From Alloalcanivorax xiamenensis (lineage in GTDB: Bacteria > Pseudomonadota > Gammaproteobacteria > Pseudomonadales > Alcanivoracaceae): 64,000 nucleotides of DNA. Of this stretch, positions 1-8,604 are shown piece by piece; position 1 is the stretch's first letter, and every line of letters starts with the position of its first letter. The stretch spans positions 1 to 64,000 of the forward strand of contig NZ_AQPF01000010.1 in NCBI RefSeq assembly GCF_009846745.1, given 5' to 3'. The position numbers and the translations under genes are program-made. Below the pieces are notes generated by a model, which saw nothing but the letters and a program-made list of their open reading frames with translations, had not been told where the DNA came from and ran no database searches.

Positions 1-22
1 CGGCGTCCGGCGTCCGGCGTCC
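1..22. repeat. GGCGTCC heptamer array (right arm of an element cut by the window edge)
   Basis: Three perfect tandem copies of GGCGTCC fill positions 2-22, immediately upstream of the first gene. The same heptamer recurs in an intergenic element at 58845-58886, where it is followed by a similar short tail. Any inverted left arm would lie outside the window. Confidence 0.85.
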
Positions 23-45
23 TTAGCCTTCTCAATGGAACCCCG

Positions 46-1533
46 ATGAGCCAAGTCATTATCCTGGTGGACGATCCGGCGGATTGGGCGGCGTACTATC
101 CCGCCCGTAATCTGCTGTCCGCCCGTGATTACCTGCAAGCCACCGAGCCGGTCTGCACCGACAAGAAAGTGCAGGTGATCAATCTGTGCCGCAGTTATAA
201 ATACCTGTCCCCCGGCTACTACTGTTCGTTGCTGGCGGAAGCCCGTGGTCAACGTGTCATGCCCTCGGTGCGCACCGTCAATGATCTCAGCCACAAGGCG
301 TTGTACGGCCTGCACTTCGAGCGCTTCGAATCGGCGCTGGACAAGGCGATGAAGAAGCAGGGCGGCGATGCCACCAAGGTGACGTTCAATATCTACTTCG
401 GGCAAACCGAACAGGAAGGGCTGACGGAACTGGCGCGGCAGATCTTTGATCAGTTGCCATGCCCGATTCTGCGGGTGTCGTTCCGGCGTCGCGACCAGTG
501 GGTCCTGGAGGCGATCAGAACGCCGAGTCTGAAACAGGTGAAGGGCGCCGAGGAGGACCAGTTCGCTCGGGCCCTGGAGCAGTTCAACGCGAGAGTCTGG
601 CGCGGCCCACGCCGGCGCCGTGGCGAGCGCTACGATCTGGCCATGCTGGTGAACGAGCAGGAGGCCATGCCGCCAAGCAATCGCACCGCGTTGAAGCGCT
701 TCAGGCAGGCCGGTCGCCAACTCGGCATCAAGGTGGAGCAGGTCGGCCGGGACGCCTATGCCCGCCTGGGCGAATACGATGGCCTGTTCATTCGCGAAAC
801 CACCGCCATCGATCATCACACCTATCAGTTCGCCCGCAAGGCTGAGCAGGAAGGCCTGGTGGTGATCGACGATCCGCGCTCGATCCTGCGCTGCACCAAC
901 AAGATTTATCTGGCCGAGCTGATGCAATCCAATGGCGTGCCGGTGCCGCCCACCGCCTTTGTGTTCAGCGCCAGCGCGGAGCAGGTGGACGGCCTGATCG
1001 GGGAATTGGGCTTGCCGATGGTGCTGAAGATCCCGGACGGCAGTTTTTCCCGGGGCATCAGCAAGGTGGAGGACCGCGAGACGCTGGCAACCGCGCTGCA
1101 CGGCTACTTGAAGCAATCCGCCGTGGTGCTGGCCCAGGCTTTTATGTACACCGATTACGACTGGCGTATTGGCGTGCTCAACAACCGGCCGTTGTTTGCC
1201 TGCCAGTACTTCATGAGCAAGGGGCATTGGCAGATTTATCATCACAAGGACAGCGGCAAAACCGCCTCCGGCAACGCGCGCACGGTACCGATCCGCGAAG
1301 TGCCGCCGAAGGTGCTGAGAGTGGCGCTGAAAGCCGCCCGGCTGATGGGTAATGGGTTGTACGGCGTGGACCTGAAGCAATCCGGCGATCAGGTGGTAGT
1401 GATGGAGGTGAACGACAATCCCAACATCGACGCCGGTGTCGAGGACCTGTGGCTGGGTGAGGATCTGTACCGGCAGGTGATGCTGGAATTCCTGCGCCGC
1501 ATGGAGGCGCGGCGGCTGGGGCTGCCGCTTTGA
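46..1533 (+). CDS. RimK family ATP-grasp ligase with RimK-like N-terminal domain
   Basis: This 495-residue protein has an N-terminal half of the type found in long RimK-like proteins (about residues 1-200) and a C-terminal ATP-grasp domain. ATP-grasp landmarks are TNKIYLAEL near residue 285, the glycine-rich IPDGSFSRGISKV near 328 and the metal-binding MEVNDNPNIDAG near 452. Family members join an amino acid, typically glutamate, to a carboxylate using ATP; the substrate here cannot be read from sequence. It stands alone, preceded by a heptamer repeat and followed by a large REP palindrome. The start ATG has only a weak upstream GGAA as ribosome binding site. Confidence 0.88.
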   Translation: MSQVIILVDDPADWAAYYPARNLLSARDYLQATEPVCTDKKVQVINLCRSYKYLSPGYYCSLLAEARGQRVMPSVRTVNDLSHKALYGLHFERFESALDKAMKKQGGDATKVTFNIYFGQTEQEGLTELARQIFDQLPCPILRVSFRRRDQWVLEAIRTPSLKQVKGAEEDQFARALEQFNARVWRGPRRRRGERYDLAMLVNEQEAMPPSNRTALKRFRQAGRQLGIKVEQVGRDAYARLGEYDGLFIRETTAIDHHTYQFARKAEQEGLVVIDDPRSILRCTNKIYLAELMQSNGVPVPPTAFVFSASAEQVDGLIGELGLPMVLKIPDGSFSRGISKVEDRETLATALHGYLKQSAVVLAQAFMYTDYDWRIGVLNNRPLFACQYFMSKGHWQIYHHKDSGKTASGNARTVPIREVPPKVLRVALKAARLMGNGLYGVDLKQSGDQVVVMEVNDNPNIDAGVEDLWLGEDLYRQVMLEFLRRMEARRLGLPL

Positions 1534-1571
1534 CGGCTTGAAAAGGTCGCGGTCCGTGGGTCAGACGCCGT

Positions 1572-1641
1572 ATTCGCTGCCCAGGCAGCTTCCCACGGAA
1601 GTGCCACGGAGCCGCTGTGGGAAGCTGCCTGGGCAGCGAAT
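1572..1641. repeat. REP-type perfect inverted repeat
   Basis: A 25-bp arm at 1572-1596 is the exact reverse complement of 1617-1641, with a 20-bp loop. The arms contain the GTGGGAAGC...GCGAA words shared with the other REP-like palindromes of this window. It lies between two rightward genes and could also act as a transcription terminator or mRNA-stabilising hairpin. Confidence 0.9.
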
Positions 1642-1730
1642 GGGCGCGGGGATTGAACGATCACGGTAAGGCTGCGCACCCAGCGTGCTAGCATGCTCTG
1701 GAAGCCCGCACCGAAAGGATTGGGAAGAAC

Positions 1731-2975
1731 GTGATACGCAAAGACGCTCTGCGCCGGGAGCTGCGACAGTGGTTGGCCGAGGGGCTGATCGAGGAGGATC
1801 AGGCCCGGCGTATTCTGTCCCGTTATGGCACGGGACTGGAAACCAGCGGCGACTCCCTGGGGACGAGGGTGTTGACCGCCTGCGCGCTGCTGTTCATCGG
1901 CCTGGCACTGCTGCTGGTGGTGTCCGCCCACTGGGACGGCCTGCCCCGGGGCGTGCGCTTCGCCGGTCTGCTGGCCCTCACCGTGGCCGCCAACGGAGTC
2001 GGGTTGTGGCGCTGGGGGCGTCATGGCGAAGGGGGCGGCTGGCTGTTTCTCGGCGCCGTCTGCTATGGCGCCTCGATCATGCTGGTGGGGCAGATGTACC
2101 ATCTCGGCGAGCATTTTCCCAACGGCGTGCTGCTGTGGATGATCGGCACGCTGCCGGTGGCGTTTTTCTCCCGGCGTTTGCTGGTGACGCTGCTGCTGGT
2201 GGCGCTCACTGCCGTATGGATGGTGATGGAAACCCCGTTCTCGCCGCCCTGGGCCGGGATCCTGTTTCTCGGCGTGGCGGGTTGGCTGGCCTGGCGCCGT
2301 CATGCCAATGTGGTGATGCTGCCGGTGCTGGCGACGCTGGCGCTGTGGCTCAATCTGATGCTGTCCTGGGTGTTCCATACCGATTTCGGGCCTCATTGGC
2401 GGGCCGGCCACCTGACGTTCAACCTTGCCCTGCTGGTGCTCGCCCAGGTGCTCTGCCAACGGCTGGAACGGCGTCACGATTCCCGCTGGGCCCCTTTGCC
2501 GTGGCTGGGACGGTTGTCGTTGCTGGTGTTGCTGCCGCTGACGTTCGAGGGGCTCTGGAAAGACTATTTGCACAGCCATTGGGGCTGGCTGGATCCGGGA
2601 TTGTGGGCGGCGCTGCCGTTGCTGTTGGCGGCGATCGCGCTCAACCCCCGGGGCATCCTGCCCTGGCTGGCGCTGGCCGGGCTGGTACTGGGGCATGGTT
2701 GGGGGCGGCCGGAGCAGAGCCTGTACTGGACCGTGGCCGCCAATCTGGTGGTCCTGCTGGTGGCCATGGCCTGGATACGTGAGGGGCTGCTGCGCACCGA
2801 CCCGCGCCGGTTCTTTGCCGGTCTGGGCACGCTGGCGGTGTTGGCGATACTGCGTTACCTCGATCTGATCGGGGATTACCTGGGCGCGGCTTTGTTGTTC
2901 CTGGTCATGGCCGCCATTCTCTACGGCGGTGCCCGTTATTGGCGCCGGCGCGGTCCGGAGGTGGCCCATGACTAG
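1731..2975 (+). CDS. DUF2157 multi-pass membrane protein
   Basis: This 414-residue protein has a short charged cytoplasmic N-terminus (about residues 1-45, including the LAEGLIEEDQARRIL helix) followed by about ten hydrophobic segments that fill the rest. That arrangement is the DUF2157 family, of unknown biochemical function. The start is GTG. Its stop overlaps the start of the next gene by 8 bp (ATGACTAG), and the next gene is a GDYXXLXY protein, the usual partner of this family. The pair is therefore probably translated together and may form one membrane complex; that role is inference. Confidence 0.85.
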   Translation: MIRKDALRRELRQWLAEGLIEEDQARRILSRYGTGLETSGDSLGTRVLTACALLFIGLALLLVVSAHWDGLPRGVRFAGLLALTVAANGVGLWRWGRHGEGGGWLFLGAVCYGASIMLVGQMYHLGEHFPNGVLLWMIGTLPVAFFSRRLLVTLLLVALTAVWMVMETPFSPPWAGILFLGVAGWLAWRRHANVVMLPVLATLALWLNLMLSWVFHTDFGPHWRAGHLTFNLALLVLAQVLCQRLERRHDSRWAPLPWLGRLSLLVLLPLTFEGLWKDYLHSHWGWLDPGLWAALPLLLAAIALNPRGILPWLALAGLVLGHGWGRPEQSLYWTVAANLVVLLVAMAWIREGLLRTDPRRFFAGLGTLAVLAILRYLDLIGDYLGAALLFLVMAAILYGGARYWRRRGPEVAHD

Positions 2976-3498
2976 GCGCTGGCGGTTACGCGCCCTGGTG
3001 GCGGCGGTTTTGTTGCAGGTAGTGGTGCTGCTGGGCCTGCTGGGCTACGCGCGCTATCCGGTCTGGTTTGGCAAGGAGGTGGTGCTGCGTACCGTGCCGG
3101 TGGATCCCCGCGATCTGTTGCGCGGTAACTATGCCCGGTTGCGCTATGACATCAGCGAGGCGCCGATGCCGGAGGTGGGGGTGCCGAAAGTAGGGCGGGA
3201 GGTGTATGTGCAACTGCACCGGAAAGGTCAGGTATGGAAAGCGGTGGAGACCCGTTACTCACCGCCGCCGGGGGATTTCATTCGTGGCCGCATCCGCGCC
3301 GTGCGGGTGGGCTCGGTGACGGTGGAATACGGCATTGAAGCCTATTTCGCGCCCAAGGATAAGGCGCTGGAACTGGAACGGCGGCTGCGCCAGGGAGGTC
3401 TGGCGCGGGTGCGTATTGCCACTGACGGGCGCGCCGCCCTGGTATCCGTGGAGGACACCGGAGCGGACTCTGTTCAGGGAGCCGGAGAGCGGCCCTGA
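2968..3498 (+). CDS. GDYXXLXY domain membrane-anchored protein
   Basis: The 176-residue product has an N-terminal transmembrane helix (about residues 8-26) and an extracytoplasmic domain. The family-defining motif appears as GNYARLRY near residue 51, with N in place of D. ATG at 2968 is preferred because it overlaps the stop of the DUF2157 gene, giving translational coupling. An upstream in-frame start at 2929 would lie deep within the previous gene. The function of this DUF2157-linked family is unknown. The stop codon abuts the stop of the convergent glutathione transferase gene with no gap. Confidence 0.85.
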   Translation: MTRRWRLRALVAAVLLQVVVLLGLLGYARYPVWFGKEVVLRTVPVDPRDLLRGNYARLRYDISEAPMPEVGVPKVGREVYVQLHRKGQVWKAVETRYSPPPGDFIRGRIRAVRVGSVTVEYGIEAYFAPKDKALELERRLRQGGLARVRIATDGRAALVSVEDTGADSVQGAGERP

Positions 3499-4149
3499 TC
3501 AGCCGCCGAGGACCTTGGTGAGGAAGCCGCTTTCCTTGGCGATGGTCTGGGTGAACGGGTCCAGCGCGTGCAGGCGTTCCTTATGGGCGGCCAGGTTCGG
3601 GTAGGACTCGACGCCTTCGCCGGCATGCTGGAAATTCACCAGCTGACTGGCCACCGCGATGTCGGCGATGGTCAGACGTTCACCAACGAAGTAGGTCTTG
3701 CCTTCCAGTTCACGGTCCAGGTATTCGAGCAGTGGCGGAACCGCTCCCTGCAACGCTTTTTGTGCCGCGGCTTCATCCGCGTCCTTGCCCATCAGACGCC
3801 GTACCACCCGATTGAAGAACACACCGAAGGTGCAGTTGACCCCCAGCTCGTAGTCGCCGAATTTCTCGAACCACAGGGCGCGGGCGTACTCGTAGGGATC
3901 CTCCGGGTAGAGAGACGGTTCCGGGTGTGTCTTTTCCAGGAAAGCGCAGATCACCCCGGAGTCGGCGAGAATCTGGCCGTCGTAATCCAGTGCCGGGATG
4001 CGCCCCAGCGGGTTGAGATCCCGATACCAGTCCGGCGCGTTGCGCGGGTCCACGTTGACGGTCTCATGTTCCACGCCTTTGAGGGCCAGTACCACGCGGG
4101 TTTTGCGCACGAACGGCGACAGCATGGCGCCATACAGTTTGATGGTCAT
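3499..4149 (-). CDS. Glutathione S-transferase family protein
   Basis: The 216-residue protein has a thioredoxin-fold N-terminal domain (about 1-78; YGAMLSPFVRKTRVVLALKG near the start, IPALDYDG and DSGVICAFLE for glutathione contacts) and an all-helical C-terminal domain with the typical ERLTIADIAVASQL segment. These enzymes conjugate or reduce electrophiles with glutathione in the cytoplasm. The start at 4149 is chosen because homologous folds begin at this MTIKLYG strand. The frame remains open another 110 codons upstream but that stretch has no GST character. Specific substrate unknown. Confidence 0.9.
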   Translation of the reverse strand: MTIKLYGAMLSPFVRKTRVVLALKGVEHETVNVDPRNAPDWYRDLNPLGRIPALDYDGQILADSGVICAFLEKTHPEPSLYPEDPYEYARALWFEKFGDYELGVNCTFGVFFNRVVRRLMGKDADEAAAQKALQGAVPPLLEYLDRELEGKTYFVGERLTIADIAVASQLVNFQHAGEGVESYPNLAAHKERLHALDPFTQTIAKESGFLTKVLGG

Positions 4150-4363
4150 TGGGGTCTCCCGGTTTTCGTTGTCGGATTGGGTGGGCCGGAGCCCGTGCCT
4201 GCCGCCGCGGGCGGAGTTGAAAAAGTCCCGCGGCCGGCTGCAACAGGCATATAGCAGTGTCGAGGAAGGGTCAACAGGGGACCGCCCGGTCAGGTGAAAA
4301 CCGTCGGAATCGCCGAGATTGGACGGATTATGAACGAACGGTGTCGACCAGGGGAATTTCTCC

Positions 4364-4392
4364 TTGACGCTACCGGCCCGGGTTTCTAGACT
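4364..4392 (+). promoter_or_regulatory. Promoter of the tRNA-Glu/tRNA-Gly operon
   Basis: TTGACG at 4364-4369 and TAGACT at 4387-4392 are separated by exactly 17 bp and followed by a GC-rich discriminator, ACGCGCC. The same discriminator word follows the predicted tRNA-Ser promoter. A GC-rich discriminator is typical of stringently controlled stable-RNA promoters. Confidence 0.75.
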
Positions 4393-4443
4393 ACGCGCCG
4401 CTTGACAGGGCAGTCCCGCAAGGGGATTGGCCAGCAAGTCCGG

Positions 4444-4519
4444 GTCCCCTTCGTCTAGTGGCCTAGGACACCGCCCTTTCACGGCGGTAACAGTGGTTCG
4501 ACTCCCCTAGGGGACGCCA
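4444..4519 (+). tRNA. tRNA-Glu (TTC)
   Basis: This 76-nt cloverleaf has acceptor strands GTCCCCT and AGGGGAC, anticodon TTC in a CCGCC/GGCGG stem, a GGTTCGA T-loop and an encoded CCA end (4517-4519). It is the first gene of a two-tRNA transcript. Confidence 0.96.
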
Positions 4520-4547
4520 CTCTTTCGTTCAGGCGAAGCAGTGACAA

Positions 4548-4623
4548 GCGGGAATAGCTCAGCTGGTAGAGCACAACCTTGCCAAGGTTGGGGTCGCGAG
4601 TTCGAATCTCGTTTCCCGCTCCA
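4548..4623 (+). tRNA. tRNA-Gly (GCC)
   Basis: This 76-nt cloverleaf has acceptor strands GCGGGAA and TTCCCGC, a D-arm with AGCTGGTAGAGC, anticodon GCC in the AACCTTGCCAAGGTT hairpin, a GTTCGAATC T-arm and encoded CCA (4621-4623). It follows tRNA-Glu by 28 bp and probably shares its promoter. Confidence 0.96.
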
Positions 4624-4739
4624 TTTTCCTTTCGGGATTCATAAAGCATTGTTGCGCTGCCCCCGGCTTTCTGTTTGGTTGGGATCGCGAGCTGGAGCGC
4701 CAGACATCGCCGATATGCCTGGTCGCTATTCAGTAGGAC

Positions 4740-5093
4740 TTACTCCTCACTCATCAAGGCTTCAATATCCCAGAGGGCACAGCGCTTCCGCACTAGCGGA
4801 TCGTCCGCTTTCAGGTCGCTCACGCGAATAAGCCCGCGACAATAATCTTCCTGTGATAACTGCTTGCCGATGTAGATGGCCGGCACGGAAAACAGGACGA
4901 AAAGCGCCAGACCGGGCAACATGGTCCAGAAAATAATGCCGATCAGGCCGTCGATGCTTACTCCGTTATCCAGACGTCGTGCAATAACTGGCCAGACAAT
5001 CTTCCAGCACCACCAGAGCATCGCCAGCAACCCCAATGGCAGCAGGATATACAGAGAGGCGTTGTAGGCAATAAGCAGTGCGTCGCGGGTCAA
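4740..5093 (-). CDS. Small membrane protein of unknown function
   Basis: I do not recognise this 117-residue protein. It has two strongly hydrophobic segments (about residues 12-37 and 51-74) separated by a charged cytoplasmic-like loop, and a hydrophilic C-terminal tail with two cysteines (DYCRGLIRV and RKRCALWDIEAL). That suggests a two-helix inner-membrane protein. It lies alone downstream of the tRNA pair, pointing toward them, with another orphan gene on the other side. Coding appearance is supported by the clear TM/tail organisation, not by homology. Confidence 0.6.
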   Translation of the reverse strand: MTRDALLIAYNASLYILLPLGLLAMLWWCWKIVWPVIARRLDNGVSIDGLIGIIFWTMLPGLALFVLFSVPAIYIGKQLSQEDYCRGLIRVSDLKADDPLVRKRCALWDIEALMSEE

Positions 5094-5381
5094 TGAGAAG
5101 GCTCTCTATTCCAGCGTTGAAAGCAGTGGAGACTCTCGCAGGGTATAACACCCCGGCCACCGGAGGAATCCACGCTGGGGGTTACACACAAATCTGTAGC
5201 AATGCAATACTGTCACGGGGTGAACGATTTCGGTAAACAGTCTCACGGGAATGCGAGAGTCATGGGCGCCGTTTCGTTTGCAACGCATGAGTCGGACTCC
5301 ACCTGGAAAGATGGCAAGGATGCGATATGCGTTCTTACATGGATTGATGGATCAGCGGAGCACCTGAATGAAGAAAATTCA

Positions 5382-6443
5382 ATGACGAGTCCCCGCTTCT
5401 CTGGCGTTCTTCGCAAGCTGTGCGATCTTTTCGGATTGACTGAAGACACGCCACCGGTGTTAGACCGACCCGCCGACCTCGAATTGCCCTGGGCTCCGGG
5501 GAAGGGAAATGCCATTCAGGACACGCTGGACGGCATTGGTTTTCCCTGGCGGGCAAGTGGCCAGGAACTCATTGACCGCTTTGGTCTGGTTCGTCATCCT
5601 GCCTACGACTGGGAGCAAAGCCCGATCACGCCTTGCCCATTGGCACTCGACGGCTTGCTCTATCCCATATCTCCGCAAATATTCAGGGCGCCGTCTCGCC
5701 ACCACGTGCCCCTATGGTTCAGCGGGGATGTATGGATCAAAAATGACCCGCTTGCCAACCTTCGTCATGCGCACCGCCGGATCACTGAGCTGCTGGGCCC
5801 GGCCCCGATCGGGGTGCGTAACAATACGATCTCGTCGATCTGGCGCGCCGGCCCGGCCCGTATTTCGCTCACTGTCTGGCCGCCAAAGCTGCAACCCCCG
5901 GGGTGGAATCGGAATGTTCCGGCCCATGAGCGGGACCGGCGACTGAAAACGGCCTGCTCGATTCTTATCGAGCCTGGCTATCGTCGCCCGATGAGTGTGC
6001 GGGAGAGAGAATGGCTGGGGTCTTTTACGCCTCTTGACGAGGTGCGAGGCATGGTGTCGGCGTCAACACTGAAGGCACTGTGGGCCAGCATCCCTGATGG
6101 CTACAGCCAGGATTTTGTCTGTCTGCCGCCGCTGGATCAGGATGATTTCCTGGGCCGGATAGGCTTGTCGTCGGACCATGAGGCCTTGATTGTTTGTGCG
6201 AAACAACTGCATATCGTACCGGTCGAGCGTATTGTCGCGCTCCGTCTTCAAAAGCTCAGACCCGCCAAGGGAGGCGGTGGCGCCTTCCTGGTCCTGCTCT
6301 TTCATGCCGCGCCTGGCGTGGAGCGAACATTGGGTATTTCCGAATCCTTCGGTGACATGGACGTACTGGACGATCTCGCTTCCCTTCTCAGCAACACCCT
6401 GAACCTTCCGCTGCGGGTGCCGGAACCGCAATACGATTGTTGA
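5382..6443 (+). CDS. Hypothetical protein, unrecognised
   Basis: The predicted product from ATG 5382 is 353 residues, soluble, without a signal peptide or membrane segment, rich in Trp and Pro (for example YDWEQSPITPCPLA and LTVWPPKLQPPGWNRN). No known catalytic motif is visible. The frame stays open upstream to 5202, but those 60 codons look non-coding, and an AAGAAAA sequence precedes the chosen ATG. It sits in an orphan stretch between the tRNAs and a decayed gene, so it may be accessory DNA. A polymorphic-toxin or immunity role is possible but unsupported. Confidence 0.55.
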   Translation: MTSPRFSGVLRKLCDLFGLTEDTPPVLDRPADLELPWAPGKGNAIQDTLDGIGFPWRASGQELIDRFGLVRHPAYDWEQSPITPCPLALDGLLYPISPQIFRAPSRHHVPLWFSGDVWIKNDPLANLRHAHRRITELLGPAPIGVRNNTISSIWRAGPARISLTVWPPKLQPPGWNRNVPAHERDRRLKTACSILIEPGYRRPMSVREREWLGSFTPLDEVRGMVSASTLKALWASIPDGYSQDFVCLPPLDQDDFLGRIGLSSDHEALIVCAKQLHIVPVERIVALRLQKLRPAKGGGGAFLVLLFHAAPGVERTLGISESFGDMDVLDDLASLLSNTLNLPLRVPEPQYDC

Positions 6444-6449
6444 GCGCTC

Positions 6450-6936
6450 CGCCAGTTCCAGCCGGCGCTGCTCCAGACAACAATGAAAGGGAAAGGTTGC
6501 TACCAGCCGGAGGGACGCGTCGCGGTCCACTTTCTTCCGCGCATAGCCGCGACTCAAATAGGGGTTGTTGTTCGGGTAGGGTGGATTGTTCCAACACATA
6601 CCGGTACAGGTCCATGATCTGACCGTGGATGGCGAACACTTCGTGGACCATGCCATGGTAGGGCAAATTTCCGCTGGAGTGGCCACACGCGCGGTCCGCC
6701 TCCATCAGCGCGTGTTTGCCGTAGTCATAGAGTAAGGTGAATAGTGCCTTGGGGCCGTCTCGGCTTCAGACCCTTCCACCAGTTTTGCCAACAGTGTTTC
6801 GTGGCGTTTCAGGTAAGCAAGCCGAGCCCCGGTTCTCTGGGCTGTTTGCTGTCGTAACCTGCTGCACTGCCTTGGCCAGTTGGCGGTGAGCGTTCCCGGT
6901 CCAGTCAACCATTGATTTGGTGGAGGTGATGTTCAT
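6450..6936 (-). pseudogene. Decayed small stress-associated protein gene (frameshifted)
   Basis: Reading leftward from ATG 6936, three frames in turn give pieces that look like one small helical protein. The first starts MNITSTKSMVDWTGNAHRQL, the second contains LAYLKRHETLLAKLVEGSE after a shift near 6830, and the third contains ALFTLLYDYGKHALMEADRA and FAIHGQIMDLYRYVLEQ after a shift near 6745. No single frame spans the gene. From memory, intact relatives are proteins of about 150 residues found beside universal stress proteins. The intact usp gene lies immediately upstream on the same strand, consistent with a former operon downstream member. The 3' limit is approximate. Confidence 0.55.
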
Positions 6937-6971
6937 GGTGGCTCCCTGACGTGGCCGTGGCCCGGCGAAGA

Positions 6972-7832
6972 CTATTCGCCTTTCTTCAACGGCGCTATCA
7001 GCACCGGGCGCTGCGCGGCTTCGCACACTTCGGTGGCGGTGGTGCCGATCAGCTTGCTTTCCAGCCATCCCTGACCGTGCTTGCCGATGATGATCAGGGT
7101 AGCATCCCGTTCCGAAGCGATGCGCACTATGGTCTCCGCGGGGGAACCTTTTGGGGTCAGCACGCTGATCTGTTCCGGCTTGCCGGGCAGATAATCGCGA
7201 ATGTGGTTCAACGCGGCGGCGGCCATCACTGGCAGGGCGGGGGTGTTAATCAGGCCATCCGGGGTTAGCACGGTTAACAGATCGATGCGGGTGGCTTCGG
7301 TGGATAACTCGCGGATAAGGTTTTCCGCGCCACTGGCGTATCGGGACAAATCCGTCGCCAGCAGCACTTGATTCAGCGCCGGTGTGACTGGCGGAGCCCC
7401 CTCGGTGCCGGTGTCTTCCGCATCCGGAGCAACCCATTCCAGAAACAACGACAGCGTGGTCTTGCGGATCAGATCGCGGGCGACGCTGCCCAGAAACAGA
7501 GTGCTGGCCCGGCTGTGTGCCCGTGACCCAACGAGCAGCAGGTCCGCGTCGAATTCACCGGCGATGGCCAGCAATTCATCCGCCACCAGTCCGGAAATCC
7601 GCACGCAGACGGTTACCTCAAGGCCCGCTTTCTTGAGCGGCTTGGCGCAACGTTCCAGCCATTCCCGGTAATTTTCGCCGTGGTCGTAGGCGGCGAACTG
7701 GTTATAACTGACTCGCACCACATGGGCCAGGATCACTTTCTTGATGCCCCAGGTGCTCAGGTCCGTGAGGCGTGCCAGCGTGGCGGGAGCGGCGGGCGAT
7801 TGGTCCAGGGCGACGAGTGCGGTGGTGAACAT
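6972..7832 (-). CDS. Universal stress protein, tandem UspA domains
   Basis: The 286-residue protein contains two UspA domains (about 1-140 and 155-286). The second carries the full nucleotide-binding signature G-2x-G-9x-G(S/T) as GKHGQGWLESKLIGTT. In the first the second glycine is replaced by alanine (GSRAHSRASTLFLGS), so only one site may bind ATP. Start 7832 is chosen because GGAGGAGG lies just upstream and the MFTTALVALD strand opens the fold. Usp proteins act in the cytoplasm under starvation, oxygen or respiratory stress. A decayed gene follows downstream. Confidence 0.9.
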   Translation of the reverse strand: MFTTALVALDQSPAAPATLARLTDLSTWGIKKVILAHVVRVSYNQFAAYDHGENYREWLERCAKPLKKAGLEVTVCVRISGLVADELLAIAGEFDADLLLVGSRAHSRASTLFLGSVARDLIRKTTLSLFLEWVAPDAEDTGTEGAPPVTPALNQVLLATDLSRYASGAENLIRELSTEATRIDLLTVLTPDGLINTPALPVMAAAALNHIRDYLPGKPEQISVLTPKGSPAETIVRIASERDATLIIIGKHGQGWLESKLIGTTATEVCEAAQRPVLIAPLKKGE

Positions 7833-8106
7833 GGAACCTCCTCCCGAATGGAATGGCGGGGCTGTTGACGGCGCCACCGTGAACATTCACGGGGCCACGC
7901 TCCAAAAGTACGCCGGTGGATGGAAGGTGAATTGATCCTGATCAAAGTCCCGGCCGCCTCCTGTTCCCGACAAGACGTTGGCTGCTGCCGGTCCAGCGAT
8001 CAATATGCTTGGTGCGTTCAACCACATCCGTTTACTATTGGGCAGGCGCGGTTGCGCACCAAACCCGTTATCACCAATCGGCTTTCACAAACAGGGCAGG
8101 GACCGA

Positions 8107-8571
8107 ATGAAATCCACATGGATCAGGTGGCTGGTGGGGATTCTGTTCGGTCTGGTTATCGGACGGGTCAGTTTTGGCATTGTCGCGCCCTTCCTTTCTC
8201 CCGTTCTTGGCGCCGAGCCTGATTGGTTGGCCGAGGACCCCACGGCATTTCATTATGTGATCATCGCGGCGCTGGTGATCCAGTTGCTGGTGGCCATTGC
8301 CATCGCCGTATGGTTGGCGCGGATCACCGTGATGAAACGCCTGATTGGCTGGGGGCTCGTGGCACTGGGCGCGGTATTGTTGATGAACATCGTCTCCACG
8401 CTGCTGTTTTCGGGGCTGAACCTCGGCGCCCTGATCAACCCGGGCTCCCGGGCGGAAAGCGATGCCTCCACCGCGTTCTGGTTCTGGCTGCTGGCCATGG
8501 CACTGCCTTACACGGTGATCGGCGCGGCCGGGCTGATCGTCGGCGGTATTCTGTTGCGCAAGACGCGCTGA
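8107..8571 (+). CDS. Four-helix membrane protein of unknown function
   Basis: This 154-residue protein has four hydrophobic helices (about 7-30, 50-72, 78-103 and 123-148) and a short periplasmic-like loop after the first. I do not assign it to a family with confidence. ATG 8107 is preceded by CAGGGA; upstream codons in frame have no coding character. It lies 33 bp upstream of a secreted hypothetical gene in the same direction, so the two are probably cotranscribed. Confidence 0.7.
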   Translation: MKSTWIRWLVGILFGLVIGRVSFGIVAPFLSPVLGAEPDWLAEDPTAFHYVIIAALVIQLLVAIAIAVWLARITVMKRLIGWGLVALGAVLLMNIVSTLLFSGLNLGALINPGSRAESDASTAFWFWLLAMALPYTVIGAAGLIVGGILLRKTR

Positions 8572-8604
8572 ACGCGGATCTGATAGGGAAAAGGGGAATC
8601 CGGG

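Noticed and set aside
1389..2969. 526-codon leftward open frame, Gln/His/Arg-rich
   Set aside because: It is antisense to the RimK-like and DUF2157 genes and low in complexity, with no domain pattern.
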